Below are positions 40,282 to 49,265 of a DNA stretch of 64,000 bases, piece after piece (within the stretch, counting starts at the first letter, position 1; every line of letters starts with the position of its first letter). The position numbers and the translations under genes were made by a program. The stretch covers positions 29,267-93,266 of the forward strand of contig CAUFMG010000009.1 in NCBI GenBank assembly GCA_959026725.1. The letters run 5' to 3'. Origin of the DNA: an uncultured Collinsella sp. Its GTDB lineage: Bacteria > Actinomycetota > Coriobacteriia > Coriobacteriales > Coriobacteriaceae. Under the pieces are notes generated by a model that saw only the letters and a program-made list of their open reading frames with translations, was not told the DNA's origin and searched no databases.

Positions 40282-41204
40282 TGGGTACCGTGAACATGGC
40301 CGTCGATTTCGGCGGCGTCAAGATGCAGAACCCCATCAACACCGCAGCCGGTACCTTTGGCTACGGCTGGCAGTTCCAGAACTTCTTTGATGTCTCCCAG
40401 CTGGGCGCCATCACCACCAAGGGTTGTGCTGCCGAGCCCTGGCCCGGCAACCCCGCGCCCCGTATGGCCGAGATCCCGGGCGGCATGATCAACTCCGTGG
40501 GCCTTCAGAACCCCGGCGTGGCCGCCTTTGCCCGTGAGTCCGGTCCGTGGCTCGAGCAGCTTTCCAAGGACGGTTGCCAGGTCATCTGCCAGGTTGCCGG
40601 TCATTCCGTCGAGGAGTTTGTCCGCGCGCTCGAGATGTATGTCGAGCTGTGCCCCTGGGCTGCCGGCTACGAGATCAACGTGAGCTGCCCCAATATTGCT
40701 GCCGGCGGTGCCGCCATGGGCTCCTCGCCCGAGGGCGCCTCTGCCGTTATGGCTGCCTGCCGCAAGGTGACCGATAAGCCGCTGTTCGTAAAGATGGCGC
40801 CGGTCAACGTCGCCGAGATTGCCAAGGCTCTCGAGGCCGCGGGAGCCGACGGCCTTTCGGTCATCAACTCCATCCAGGGCATGGCCATTGACGTTCATAC
40901 CCGCAAGTCCCGTGTGGCCAAGCCCAAGGGCGGCCTTTCGGGTCCGCTGTGCCACCACATCGCCGTTCGCATGGTCTGGGAGGTCGCTCAGGCCGTCGAT
41001 ATCCCCATCAACGGTGTCGGCGGCGTCATGACGGGCGAGGATGCGGCCGAGTTTATCCTGGCCGGCGCCACCTGCGTGTCGGTCGGCATGGCCAATTTCG
41101 TCGATCCGTGCGCCTCAATTAAGATCGCGCACGAGCTCGAGGCCTGGGCGGAGTCCCAGGGCGTGAAGGACATCAACGAGCTGGTAGGTGCTTTCGAATG
41201 CTAG
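40281..41204 (+). CDS. pyrD: Dihydroorotate dehydrogenase, type 1B catalytic subunit
   Basis: FMN enzyme that oxidises dihydroorotate to orotate. The 307-residue product has the N-terminal FGGVKMQNPINTAAGTFGYG, the active-site Cys in YEINVSCPNI, and the FMN-binding GVGGVMTGEDAAEFILAGA. GTG at 40281 overlaps pyrK by one base. GTG 40290 and ATG 40296 are other possible starts. It overlaps pyrF by seven bases. Confidence 0.95.
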   Translation: MGTVNMAVDFGGVKMQNPINTAAGTFGYGWQFQNFFDVSQLGAITTKGCAAEPWPGNPAPRMAEIPGGMINSVGLQNPGVAAFARESGPWLEQLSKDGCQVICQVAGHSVEEFVRALEMYVELCPWAAGYEINVSCPNIAAGGAAMGSSPEGASAVMAACRKVTDKPLFVKMAPVNVAEIAKALEAAGADGLSVINSIQGMAIDVHTRKSRVAKPKGGLSGPLCHHIAVRMVWEVAQAVDIPINGVGGVMTGEDAAEFILAGATCVSVGMANFVDPCASIKIAHELEAWAESQGVKDINELVGAFEC

Positions 41205-41914
41205 AGACCGACGCCCGCGACCGCGTTATCGTCGCCCTCGACTGCGACCGTGAGCGTGCGCTCGAGCTCGCCCACGAGCTTTCTGGTCATGCCGCTTGGC
41301 TCAAGGTGGGCATGACGCTCTATTACGCCGAGGGCCCCGAGATCGTCAAGACGTTCAAGGACCTGGGCTTTAAGGTCTTCCTCGACCTCAAGTTCCATGA
41401 CATTCCGCATCAGGTGCGCGGTGCCGCCCGTTCGGCCTCGCTTGCCGGTGCCGACCTGCTCTCGGTCCACGGCCTGGGTTCTGGTGCTATGCTCGCTGCG
41501 TGCCGTGAGGGTGCCGAGGAGGCGCGCGAGGACCGCGCCAAGCTCGTCGCCATCACCGTGCTCACGAGCATGAACCAGGATTCGCTGGCTGAGATCGGCG
41601 TCGAGTCACCCGTGGCCGAGGAGGCCGCCCGCCTGGCAAAGCTTGCCCAGGCCAACGGTATCGACGGCATCGTGTGCTCGCCGATGGAGGCCCATGACAT
41701 GCGCGAGCTGCTCGGCCCCGACGCGTTGATCGTGACTCCGGGCGTTCGTCCGGTGGGTGCCGCCCTTGGTGACCAGTCCCGTGTGGCGACGCCCTCCCAG
41801 GCTATCGAGCGCGGCGCGAGCCATATCGTGGTGGGCCGACCCATCACCGGTGCCGACGACCCGGTTGCCGCCTTTGACGCTATCGTTGCCGAGCTGGTCG
41901 AAAACGTCGCCTAA
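41198..41914 (+). CDS. pyrF: Orotidine 5'-phosphate decarboxylase
   Basis: Makes UMP from OMP. It is the type 1 form, 238 residues. The active-site motif is LDLKFHDIPHQVRG, with the early VIVALDCDRERAL and the C-terminal TPGVRPVG and HIVVGRPITGA. It is the last gene of this pyr run. pyrE and carAB are not in the window. Confidence 0.96.
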   Translation: MLETDARDRVIVALDCDRERALELAHELSGHAAWLKVGMTLYYAEGPEIVKTFKDLGFKVFLDLKFHDIPHQVRGAARSASLAGADLLSVHGLGSGAMLAACREGAEEAREDRAKLVAITVLTSMNQDSLAEIGVESPVAEEAARLAKLAQANGIDGIVCSPMEAHDMRELLGPDALIVTPGVRPVGAALGDQSRVATPSQAIERGASHIVVGRPITGADDPVAAFDAIVAELVENVA

Positions 41915-41959
41915 AAGATTCCCTCAAGTCACCACTTTTGGGTCTCATTAGCACAAATT

Positions 41960-42017
41960 AGCCCCTGTGCCTGCGAAAACTTTCCCATCCTTTGTGTGGA
42001 ATCGCAGGTCAGGGGCT
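41960..42017. repeat. Large hairpin between pyrF and mihF
   Basis: AGCCCCTG (41960-41967) and CCTGCGA (41970-41976) pair with TCGCAGG (42002-42008) and CAGGGGCT (42010-42017), leaving a 25-base top with a TTCC/GGAA pair. A further TTTTCGCAGG at 42043-42052 is complementary to 41970-41979 and could compete. No T-run follows, so it is not a standard terminator. Confidence 0.6.
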
Positions 42018-42101
42018 CAACTTTAACCTCCGTATATTGCACTTTTCGCAGGTATCGTCTAACCTATGGTGCCGTCGATTGGGCATTTAGTGCGTTTGAC
42101 G

Positions 42102-42110
42102 TGCTAAAAT
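42102..42110 (+). promoter_or_regulatory. Extended -10 promoter of mihF
   Basis: TGCTAAAAT, about 45 bases before the mihF ATG. No -35 at normal spacing. Confidence 0.5.
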
Positions 42111-42154
42111 GCCAATTATTGCATCAGATATAACCCAACTATTTGGAGGTTCGA

Positions 42155-42463
42155 ATGGCACTCCCTCAGCTTACCGACGAGCAGCGCAAGCAGGCTCTTG
42201 AGAAGGCTGCCGCCGCACGTCACGCCCGCGCTGAGCTTCGCGAGCAGATCAAGAAGGGCGAGAAGTCCCTCGAGTCCGTGCTCAACTCCGATGACCCCAT
42301 CGCTTCCCGCATGAAGGTTTCCACCCTCATCGAGTCTCTCCCCGGTTATGGCAAGGCCAAGGCCGCCAAGATCATGGAGGAGCTCGGCATCTCCGCTACC
42401 CGTCGCGTCCAGGGCCTCGGCGTCCGCCAGCGCGAGCAGCTCCTCGAGCAGCTGACCAAATAA
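42155..42463 (+). CDS. mihF: Integration host factor, actinobacterial type
   Basis: Small nucleoid-associated DNA-binding protein, unrelated to the HU/IHF fold, needed for growth and phage integration in mycobacteria. The 102-residue product has a basic N-terminal helix region and the helix-two-turn-helix segment MKVSTLIESLPGYGKAKAAK with ISATRRVQGLGVRQREQLL. TTGGAGG precedes the ATG. It directly precedes gmk and rpoZ, an arrangement typical of Actinobacteria and one of the best taxonomic clues here. Confidence 0.95.
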   Translation: MALPQLTDEQRKQALEKAAAARHARAELREQIKKGEKSLESVLNSDDPIASRMKVSTLIESLPGYGKAKAAKIMEELGISATRRVQGLGVRQREQLLEQLTK

Positions 42464-43033
42464 GTGAGCGCTCAGGATTCAAAGCTCTTTGTGATTTCTG
42501 GACCGTCAGGTGCAGGCAAGGGCACGCTCGTCACTCGTGTGCGCGAGCGTCGCTCGAACCTGGGCCTGACGGTTTCGGCTACCACGCGAGCACCACGCAA
42601 AGGTGAGGTCGACGGCGTCAACTACTTTTTCCTGACGCGCGAGGAGTTCGACCGCCGCGTGGCAAACGGTGAGTTTGTTGAGTGGGCCGAGGTCCACGGT
42701 AACTGCTACGGCACCTTGGTGAGCGAGGTCACATCCAAGCTCGCCTCTGGCTCGTCTCTGATCTTGGAGATCGATGTCCAGGGAGCCCTGCAGGTCAAGG
42801 AGCGTTTCCCCGAGGCCGTGTTGATCTTTATCAAGCCGCCTTCGCTCGAGGTGCTCCGCGAGCGTCTGATCGGTCGCGGTACCGAGACGCCCGAGACGAT
42901 CGAGCTGCGTATGGCAAACGCCGCCGATGAACTTGCCCTTGCCGACCGCTACGACGACGTCGTGGTGAATGACGATCTCGACCGCGCGACCGATGAGCTC
43001 GTTCGCGTTCTCGATATGCATGAAAGGATCTGA
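42464..43033 (+). CDS. gmk: Guanylate kinase
   Basis: Phosphorylates GMP to GDP. The 189-residue product has the P-loop SGPSGAGKGTL, the GMP-binding ATTRAPRKGEVDGVNYFF and LILEIDVQGALQVKE. It starts with GTG on the base after the mihF stop. rpoZ follows after five bases. Confidence 0.96.
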   Translation: MSAQDSKLFVISGPSGAGKGTLVTRVRERRSNLGLTVSATTRAPRKGEVDGVNYFFLTREEFDRRVANGEFVEWAEVHGNCYGTLVSEVTSKLASGSSLILEIDVQGALQVKERFPEAVLIFIKPPSLEVLRERLIGRGTETPETIELRMANAADELALADRYDDVVVNDDLDRATDELVRVLDMHERI

Positions 43034-43038
43034 GGTCC

Positions 43039-43320
43039 GTGTCCGTTGTAAAGCCTTGCATTGACGATCTTCTGGAGAAGACCGATCACAACCGCTTCCT
43101 GCTCGCCTCGCTTGCCTCCAAGCGCGCCTGCGACATTAACAGCATGCTGCGTGGTCAGCACAACCGCGTGCTCGCCGTCCAGGATGTCGATGACATCACC
43201 ATTGCGCTTTCCGGCGCCGATACCATCTCGATGGCTATGGACGAGATTGTCGACGGCGACATCTCCTACGACGAGGCCCGTTACGAGAAGGCGCTCGGTC
43301 ACAAGGTTGCTGAAGCCTAA
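43039..43320 (+). CDS. rpoZ: RNA polymerase omega subunit
   Basis: Omega subunit, which helps assemble and stabilise RNA polymerase. The 93-residue product has the family core (VVKPCIDDLLEKTDHNRFLL, ASKRACDINSMLR, ITIALSGADTISMAMDEIVDGDISY). It starts with GTG, and its stop abuts the thiI ATG. Confidence 0.92.
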   Translation: MSVVKPCIDDLLEKTDHNRFLLASLASKRACDINSMLRGQHNRVLAVQDVDDITIALSGADTISMAMDEIVDGDISYDEARYEKALGHKVAEA

Positions 43321-44565
43321 ATGGCAGCTCGCGTCTGCCTGGTCCACTATCACGAGGTTGGACTGAAGGGCAAGAACCGCGCACATTTTGAGCATATCCT
43401 CATGGATAACATCAAGGCGGCCTTGGCCGCCTTTTCCGTGAATGCCGTGTCTCGAATTTCCGGTTATATCCTCGTGACCTTTAACGAGCATCAGGCCGAC
43501 GATGCGGCGCGCGTTATCCGCACCGTCCCCGGTGTTGCCCGTGTGTCCCTGGTGTACCACACCAACCGCGACCCGCAGGAGTACTGCGCCGCCGCCGTGA
43601 AGGCGCTGCGCGAGTTTGGTTTCTTCGATTCGTTTAAGGTGCACGCCAAGCGCTCTAACACCGACTACGAGCTCACCTCGATTGATATCAATCGACAGGT
43701 TGGCGAGGTACTGTGCGAGGCGTTTCCCGATAAAAAGGTCCAGATGCACGATCCCGACGCGATGGTGCACGTGCTGGTGGTCCAGGGTAGCGTCTATGTG
43801 TATGCGCGCTCTGAGCGCGGCGTGGGTGGTCTTCCGGTGGGGTCTGCCGGCAAGGTTGTGACGCTGCTTTCCTCGGGTATCGATTCGCCGGTGGCGACCT
43901 GGATGCTCGCGCGTCGCGGCGCGGTGTGCGTGCCGGTACATTTCTCCGGTCGTCCTCAGACGCCTGATACGAGCGAATATTTGGTGCAGGACATCATCCG
44001 TGCGCTTGAGCCGGGTGTCCAGATCGGCCGCCTGTACGTGGTGCCGTTTGGCGATTGTCAGCGTGAGATCTCGGTGACCTGCCCCAGCAACCTGCGGGTG
44101 ATCATGTATCGCCGCATTATGTATTCGGTTGCTGAGCGCATTGCGCATATCGAGGGCGCCAAGGCTATCGTGACCGGCGAATCGCTCGGTCAGGTTGCAT
44201 CCCAGACGCTCGAGAACATTATGGCCGTCAACGAGGCCGTCAAGATCCCCGTGTTCCGCCCGCTGATCGGTTCGGACAAGCAGGAGATCATTGCACGCGC
44301 TGAGGAGATCGGTACGTTCGGTATCTCGACCGAGGCTGCTCCCGACTGCTGCACGCTGTTTATGCCGCGTCGTCCCGAGACACACGCCAAACTCGATGCC
44401 GTGCACGAGGCCTGGGAGCTGTTCGACCACGAGGAGATGATTGAGCGTTTGCTCAAACAGACTGAGTACATCGACTTTGAGAGCAACACGTATAAGGCCC
44501 CTAAGACCTTAAAACGCAAGCATTCTGAGCTCGCTCCACGTGAGATTTACCAAGATTACGAATAA
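43321..44565 (+). CDS. thiI: tRNA 4-thiouridine synthase ThiI
   Basis: Adenylates U8 of tRNA and inserts sulfur. It can also supply sulfur for thiamine. The 414-residue product has an N-terminal ferredoxin-like plus THUMP region and the PP-loop LLSSGIDSPVATWML. The C-terminal rhodanese domain found in E. coli is missing, as in Bacillus, where a dedicated cysteine desulfurase delivers sulfur. It starts immediately after rpoZ. Confidence 0.95.
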   Translation: MAARVCLVHYHEVGLKGKNRAHFEHILMDNIKAALAAFSVNAVSRISGYILVTFNEHQADDAARVIRTVPGVARVSLVYHTNRDPQEYCAAAVKALREFGFFDSFKVHAKRSNTDYELTSIDINRQVGEVLCEAFPDKKVQMHDPDAMVHVLVVQGSVYVYARSERGVGGLPVGSAGKVVTLLSSGIDSPVATWMLARRGAVCVPVHFSGRPQTPDTSEYLVQDIIRALEPGVQIGRLYVVPFGDCQREISVTCPSNLRVIMYRRIMYSVAERIAHIEGAKAIVTGESLGQVASQTLENIMAVNEAVKIPVFRPLIGSDKQEIIARAEEIGTFGISTEAAPDCCTLFMPRRPETHAKLDAVHEAWELFDHEEMIERLLKQTEYIDFESNTYKAPKTLKRKHSELAPREIYQDYE

Positions 44566-44575
44566 TGTTGTGTAT

Positions 44576-44610
44576 AGACCGGCGGTGTTTTTGCATCGTC
44601 GGTCTTTTTC
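44576..44610 (+). terminator. Terminator after thiI
   Basis: A 12-bp stem with two G-U pairs (44576-44587 with 44594-44605), a T-rich loop and a TTTTTC tail. Confidence 0.88.
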
Positions 44611-44779
44611 TATCTGGGCATTAGGCGATAAACGGTTCATTTGTCGACGCGTGCTTGAATAAATGGATATTTTCTCGCAAGGTTTTGGTCAGCTTTTGGT
44701 TTGACCGCGATAACCGGTGTGGACGTGCGGAGGCTGCGGCGCTCGTTTCCTGACACGATGGTGTTGGGAGGTGTTTGCT

Positions 44780-45490
44780 ATGGCGCAGCGCGAGCAACAC
44801 GAACGGGTTAAACGGATGGACCGCTGGGCAGAAAAGCTGCTCGGCCATAAGGCGATGGTCGTGGCGATCCTGGTTGTCATTGCCGCCGCGAGCGGCTTGG
44901 CGATGGCAGGTTTTGGTGGTCACTCCAGCGACGTATCGTTTGAGCGTAGTGATGAGGCGAGCGCCTCGGATGTGCGCGGGGCCGGGGATGCCTCTCCTGA
45001 CGATGCCGATGAGCCGTCTGCCAAGAGCTCCTCTGCTGCCGAGGTGTACGTCGATGTTGATGGCGCCGTTGCGAAGCCTGGCGTGTACCGGCTTAAAGAT
45101 GGAGCACGGGTGTCCCAGGCGATTGATGCCGCCGGAGGGCTTACGGCCGAGGCGGATGTGACGGGTCTTAACCGTGCGTCCAAGATCACCGATGGTCAAA
45201 AGATCTATGTGCCGACGGTAGGGGAGCAACAAACGGCTGCGGCCGTCGGCGGCGCCGAAAGCAGTGCTTCCACGACCCCTGGTACAGGGTCTTCGTCGGG
45301 ACTTGTGAATATCAATACGGCAAGTGCGGCGGAGCTGCAGACGCTTTCGGGCATCGGGCCTTCTATGGCCCAGTCAATTATCGACGAACGGACGCAAAAC
45401 GGGGCCTTTGCCTCGGTCGATGACCTTATGCGCGTATCGGGGATCGGTGAGAAGAAACTCGCCAAAATTAAAGATTGCATCTGCGTATGA
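44780..45490 (+). CDS. comEA: Competence protein ComEA
   Basis: Membrane-anchored receptor that pulls double-stranded DNA through the envelope during transformation. The 236-residue product has a short cytosolic N-terminus, one membrane segment (about residues 25-43), and a low-complexity Ser/Asp linker. Then come an SLBB domain (VYVDVDGAVAKPGVYRL) and a C-terminal double helix-hairpin-helix (LVNINTASAAELQTLSGIGP, LMRVSGIGEKKLAKI). GGGAGG lies upstream of the ATG at 44780. It overlaps comEC by four bases (ATGA). Confidence 0.94.
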   Translation: MAQREQHERVKRMDRWAEKLLGHKAMVVAILVVIAAASGLAMAGFGGHSSDVSFERSDEASASDVRGAGDASPDDADEPSAKSSSAAEVYVDVDGAVAKPGVYRLKDGARVSQAIDAAGGLTAEADVTGLNRASKITDGQKIYVPTVGEQQTAAAVGGAESSASTTPGTGSSSGLVNINTASAAELQTLSGIGPSMAQSIIDERTQNGAFASVDDLMRVSGIGEKKLAKIKDCICV

Positions 45491-47790
45491 GTGCGACCGA
45501 GCGCGAGCATGTGATGCCACCGCGCCCATTGATGCCATGGACGATAGCTCTTTGTGCCGGCTTGTGTGCGAGCTGTGGGTTAGTGCTTAACATGGCGGCC
45601 GATGCGCTGCTGGGAGAGCGGGCGGCGCCCGTCACATTGCTTATGGCCATTCCCGTTGCGGCAGCAGGGTGCATCGTATTGGCTCGGTCCTGCATGCGCC
45701 TTGTGCGGTGGAGGCGATGGCTGTATGCCGCGGCCCTCGGCCTCGTGGCGGGAGCGGTAGTGTCCGCGGGTTGGGCGATAGGGGCGCTGCGCGCTTCGAG
45801 GGCGTTGGATAATCGGGCTGCGAGCAGTCTCGAGTTTGTTGTGTGTGGCGACCCGTCCATCAATGACGGTGCGTACTCCTATACCTGTGATGCGTATGCG
45901 GGCGAAAAGCGTTTGGGTCAGGTACGGCTGTCGTGTGATCGTGAGCTTGGCGCCGGTTCGCATGTACGTGCTATCGGTCGAATTTCGCGCTTTGAGAATG
46001 ATGCGTATGGGCGCTCACGCGTGCTTCGGGGCGAGCTTCGAAAGGCTAAAGTCGTCCGGTTGGTATCGATCGACGAGGGCCCTCCAGGCCCGTTGTCTTG
46101 GCTTCGAAACGAGCTCCTTGCCGTTATCGCGCCCGCGACCGACCCAGCGCGCTCGCTCATCGCCGGCGTTGTCTGTGGGCGCTCGTCCGAGCTGCGCGCC
46201 CAGCCTGCGGGCGAATGGTTTTCGGTAACGGGCACCGCACATCTCATCGCCGTTTCGGGCAGTCATCTTGCCATCGTGGGGTTTGTGATTGAGAGTGCCC
46301 TGCAAAAGACGCGTCTCTCTCGTGGGCTTCAGCGGGGGCTGTTGGTGCTGGCCCTCGCTGCCTATGCCGTTTTTACTGGCGCTTCGCCCTCGGCCGTGCG
46401 CGCGTGCTCTATGGTGGCGGCGTCGCTTGTCGCCAACGGCGCCGGGCGTCGTCGGCATGGCCTCTCGGCTCTATTTTTGACCATGGTAATCTTTGTGTTG
46501 CTCCGGCCGACAGTACTGTTCGAGATGGGTTTTCAGCTATCGTGCGCCAGTGTCTTTGCCATCCTTTGTTTTTGCCCCTACGCTACCTACGCCTTGGGCG
46601 AGCTGAGTGTGCCACCGGGCCTCGCCAGTATTTTGCCCGTCACGCTGTGCTCGCAGCTGGCGACACTTCCCGTAACCATTCCCGCATTTGGGACGTTTTC
46701 ACTCATTACCCCGCTTGCAAATGCCGTGATCGGTCCGGTGATAAGCATGCTGCTCGCTGTATCGGTTGTGTTGGTGCCCTGCTCGCTTGTGCCGCTGCTG
46801 CGTCACGGGGCGCTCGTGGTGCCCATGATTGTCGCTCGCTGCGCTCTGTTCTTTGAGCAGCTCTTTGCCGCCGTTCCGGGCGCATCCGTTAGCGTGCCGC
46901 CCGATACGCTCTTGGTATACGTGGTGCCGTTTGCGCTGGCGGTCCTCTTGGTCTGGTGGCCACGCCCCCGCGTGCGGCCCATGGCAGTGGGGCTGCTGTG
47001 TTTGATGCTTGCTGCGGGGGTTCCGTATGTCTATTGGGATCGATGTGTGCCGCCTTCGGTAACGGTCCTCGATGTTGGTCAGGCCGATGCGATTCTGGTT
47101 CGCCAAGGCAGCGCTGTGGCGCTCGTCGACTGTGGGCTCGATGACCGCGTGGTGTCGGCGTTGGTTCGCAACAATGTCCACCATATCGACGCCGTCTTCG
47201 TGACGCATTGGGATGAAGACCATTGGGGTGGTCTTCCCGATGTGCTCGATCAGTTTTCGGTTGGATCCATTGCGGTTGCAGCGGATGCGCTGGACGGCGC
47301 GCCTTCTGAGGTCCTAAATCGCCCCGGCGTAACGTATCGGCAGGTGGCCCGCGGAGACACGGTCGATATCGGCGCATTTCGGGCTCGTGTGATGTGGCCG
47401 TTTGACACAGTGGATGGCGAGGGCAATGAGGACTCGCTTGTCTTGCTGCTCTCCTATGCTCGGGAAGGCAAGAGCCTGCGTATGCTCCTCACTGGTGATG
47501 CCGAACTCGATCAGGAGCGCGAGTTTGTACAGGAGGTGGGCGATATCGATGTGCTTAAGCTGGGACATCACGGCTCAAAAGTTTCCGTCGACACAGAGCT
47601 GCTGGAAACGCTTAAGCCCGAGCTCTCTATCGCGAGTGCGGGCGAGGGCAACCGCTACGGCCATCCATCCGATGCCTGTATCGATGCCGTTCGCGATGCG
47701 GGCGGCGCGTTCGCATGCACTATCGAACAAGGAGACATTACCGTCTCGCCGACCGCAACCGGTTTTGCCATGCGATGTCAGCGACCGTGA
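45487..47790 (+). CDS. comEC: DNA uptake channel ComEC/Rec2
   Basis: Polytopic membrane protein that carries single-stranded DNA across the membrane. The 767-residue product has two N-terminal membrane segments, a DUF4131/OB-like outer domain, the competence core (GTAHLIAVSGSHLAIVGFVIE), several more membrane segments, and a C-terminal metallo-beta-lactamase domain. That last domain has VLDVGQADAILVR, FVTHWDEDHWGGL and LKLGHHGSKVS. The ATG overlaps comEA. It appears complete and intact. Confidence 0.94.
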   Translation: MSATEREHVMPPRPLMPWTIALCAGLCASCGLVLNMAADALLGERAAPVTLLMAIPVAAAGCIVLARSCMRLVRWRRWLYAAALGLVAGAVVSAGWAIGALRASRALDNRAASSLEFVVCGDPSINDGAYSYTCDAYAGEKRLGQVRLSCDRELGAGSHVRAIGRISRFENDAYGRSRVLRGELRKAKVVRLVSIDEGPPGPLSWLRNELLAVIAPATDPARSLIAGVVCGRSSELRAQPAGEWFSVTGTAHLIAVSGSHLAIVGFVIESALQKTRLSRGLQRGLLVLALAAYAVFTGASPSAVRACSMVAASLVANGAGRRRHGLSALFLTMVIFVLLRPTVLFEMGFQLSCASVFAILCFCPYATYALGELSVPPGLASILPVTLCSQLATLPVTIPAFGTFSLITPLANAVIGPVISMLLAVSVVLVPCSLVPLLRHGALVVPMIVARCALFFEQLFAAVPGASVSVPPDTLLVYVVPFALAVLLVWWPRPRVRPMAVGLLCLMLAAGVPYVYWDRCVPPSVTVLDVGQADAILVRQGSAVALVDCGLDDRVVSALVRNNVHHIDAVFVTHWDEDHWGGLPDVLDQFSVGSIAVAADALDGAPSEVLNRPGVTYRQVARGDTVDIGAFRARVMWPFDTVDGEGNEDSLVLLLSYAREGKSLRMLLTGDAELDQEREFVQEVGDIDVLKLGHHGSKVSVDTELLETLKPELSIASAGEGNRYGHPSDACIDAVRDAGGAFACTIEQGDITVSPTATGFAMRCQRP

Positions 47791-47798
47791 TGCTGCCG

Positions 47799-47828
47799 TT
47801 GGCGCGGGACCAACCCGTGGGCTAGAAT
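47799..47828 (+). promoter_or_regulatory. Promoter of holA
   Basis: TTGGCG (47799-47804), an 18-base spacer and TAGAAT (47823-47828). It overlaps the region right after comEC. Confidence 0.55.
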
Positions 47829-47868
47829 GGCACGGTACGAACACGAGATCCTGCGGGAGGGGAGCGCA

Positions 47869-48831
47869 ATGTCCGAAACCGGTCTGCTGCCGGCATATCT
47901 GATCGTCGGTACCGATGGGGTCAAGCGCGACCACGCCGTCTCGCGTATGAAAGCTCGCTTGGAAAAGTCGGGTATGGTTGAGTTCAACCTCGATGAACGT
48001 GACATGACGAAAGATCCCGATATTGAGTCGATCATCGGCTCGCTCAATACCTTTCCCATGGGCAGCGAGTTTCGCCTGGTGATCCTCGACGGCTGCTCCA
48101 AGCTTGCCAAGGCGGTCTCGGAACCGCTTGTCGAGTACCTCGCAAGTCCCAGCCCCACGACGGTCTGTCTCATTATTGCCGACTCACTTGCCAAGAATAC
48201 GCGCCTGTATAAGGCAATCGCCAAGATCGACAAGAAGGCTATCGTCGATTGTTCGGGTACCAAGCGCTGGGAACTGCCGCGCCGCGTTCAGCAGATGGCG
48301 ACGCAGCGCGGTAAGTCCATCTCGACAGCTGCTGCCGAGGAGCTCGTCTCGCGCTCGGGCGAGAACACCCGCATGCTCGATAACGACTTGGCCAAGCTTG
48401 CCCAGATGGTCGAGGCGCCGCAAATTGAGCTTGCCGATGTGGAGCGCTGGATCGTGCGCACGGCCGAAGTTCAGCCCTGGGACTTTCTCAACGCAGTGTC
48501 GGCCCGCGATATGCGCCGCTCGCTTGAGCTCTTTGGGCTGCTGCCCGCCAAGAGCTATGTGTGGACCTACACGCTGCTATGCGGTCGCATCCGCGAGTTG
48601 ATCGTCGCCAAGGCGCTCGACTCTCGTGGGCAGGGCCGCGAGCTTGCCGCGACGCTCAAGCTCCAGTCTTGGCAGGTCAAAAATCACCTGACCTGGGCAC
48701 GCCGCTTTTCGATGGGGGAGCTTGTCGCTGCGCTCGAGGGCGCGGTCGATGTGGAGCTCGCACTGAAGGGTTCTGCCGATTCGGAGACCGTGCTTTTGCT
48801 CTGGATTACGAACATCTTGAGAAAATCGTGA
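47869..48831 (+). CDS. holA: DNA polymerase III delta subunit
   Basis: Clamp-loader subunit that opens the beta clamp. The 320-residue product has the HolA AAA-like core (AYLIVGTDGVKRDHAVSRM, EFRLVILDGCSKLAKAVSEPL), LPRRVQQMATQRGKSIS, and the C-terminal collar helices (AVDVELALKGSADSETVL). The ATG at 47869 has GGGAGGGGAG upstream. An earlier in-frame ATG at 47827 would lie on the -10 box. It sits between comEC and rpsT as in most Gram-positives. Confidence 0.93.
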   Translation: MSETGLLPAYLIVGTDGVKRDHAVSRMKARLEKSGMVEFNLDERDMTKDPDIESIIGSLNTFPMGSEFRLVILDGCSKLAKAVSEPLVEYLASPSPTTVCLIIADSLAKNTRLYKAIAKIDKKAIVDCSGTKRWELPRRVQQMATQRGKSISTAAAEELVSRSGENTRMLDNDLAKLAQMVEAPQIELADVERWIVRTAEVQPWDFLNAVSARDMRRSLELFGLLPAKSYVWTYTLLCGRIRELIVAKALDSRGQGRELAATLKLQSWQVKNHLTWARRFSMGELVAALEGAVDVELALKGSADSETVLLLWITNILRKS

Positions 48832-48880
48832 TGATACCTGCCTATTTGACAAATTCGTTCTATCCCTTTGAGGGGGAGCG

Positions 48881-48889
48881 TGCTATAGT
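48881..48889 (+). promoter_or_regulatory. Extended -10 promoter of rpsT
   Basis: TGCTATAGT, about 75 bases before rpsT. A perfect TTGACA lies at 48846, too far upstream (32 bases) to pair with it. Confidence 0.6.
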
Positions 48890-48964
48890 AGGCGCTTGCA
48901 TGACCTCACCGTGTCTCAGAGGTGTCATACATTTTTTGCAAGGAACTCGAAAGGAACTCCAGAA

Positions 48965-49231
48965 GTGGCAAACATCAAGTCTCAGAAGAAGCGTATCCGC
49001 ACCAATGAGGCAGCTCGCATGCGTAACAAGGCTGTCAAGTCCGAGCTCAAGACGCTGACCAAGCACGTTCAGTCCGCCGTCGCCGAGGGCGACGCCGAGA
49101 AGGCCCAGGCTGCCCTCAAGACCGTCACCAAGCGTCTCGACATGGCTGCCGCCAAGCATGTTATCCACAAGAACCAGGCTTCCAACCGCAAGTCCGGTCT
49201 TGCCAAGCTCGTGAACAGCATCAACGCCTAA
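48965..49231 (+). CDS. rpsT: 30S ribosomal protein S20
   Basis: Small-subunit protein of 88 residues that binds the bottom of 16S rRNA. The motifs are ANIKSQKKRIRTNEAARMRN and HKNQASNRKSGLAKLVN. It starts with GTG at 48965. AAAGGA is about ten bases upstream. It is monocistronic, with its own promoter and terminator. Confidence 0.96.
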   Translation: MANIKSQKKRIRTNEAARMRNKAVKSELKTLTKHVQSAVAEGDAEKAQAALKTVTKRLDMAAAKHVIHKNQASNRKSGLAKLVNSINA

Positions 49232-49265
49232 GTTGTAAATTTCACACCACACAGATTACGCGCAT

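Noticed and set aside
42145..42160. GGTTCGAAT, resembling a tRNA T-loop
   Set aside because: No acceptor, D or anticodon arms surround it. It is the ribosome-binding and start region of mihF.
48846..48851. Perfect TTGACA as the -35 of rpsT
   Set aside because: It is 32 bases from the TATAGT box and no -10 lies at normal spacing after it.
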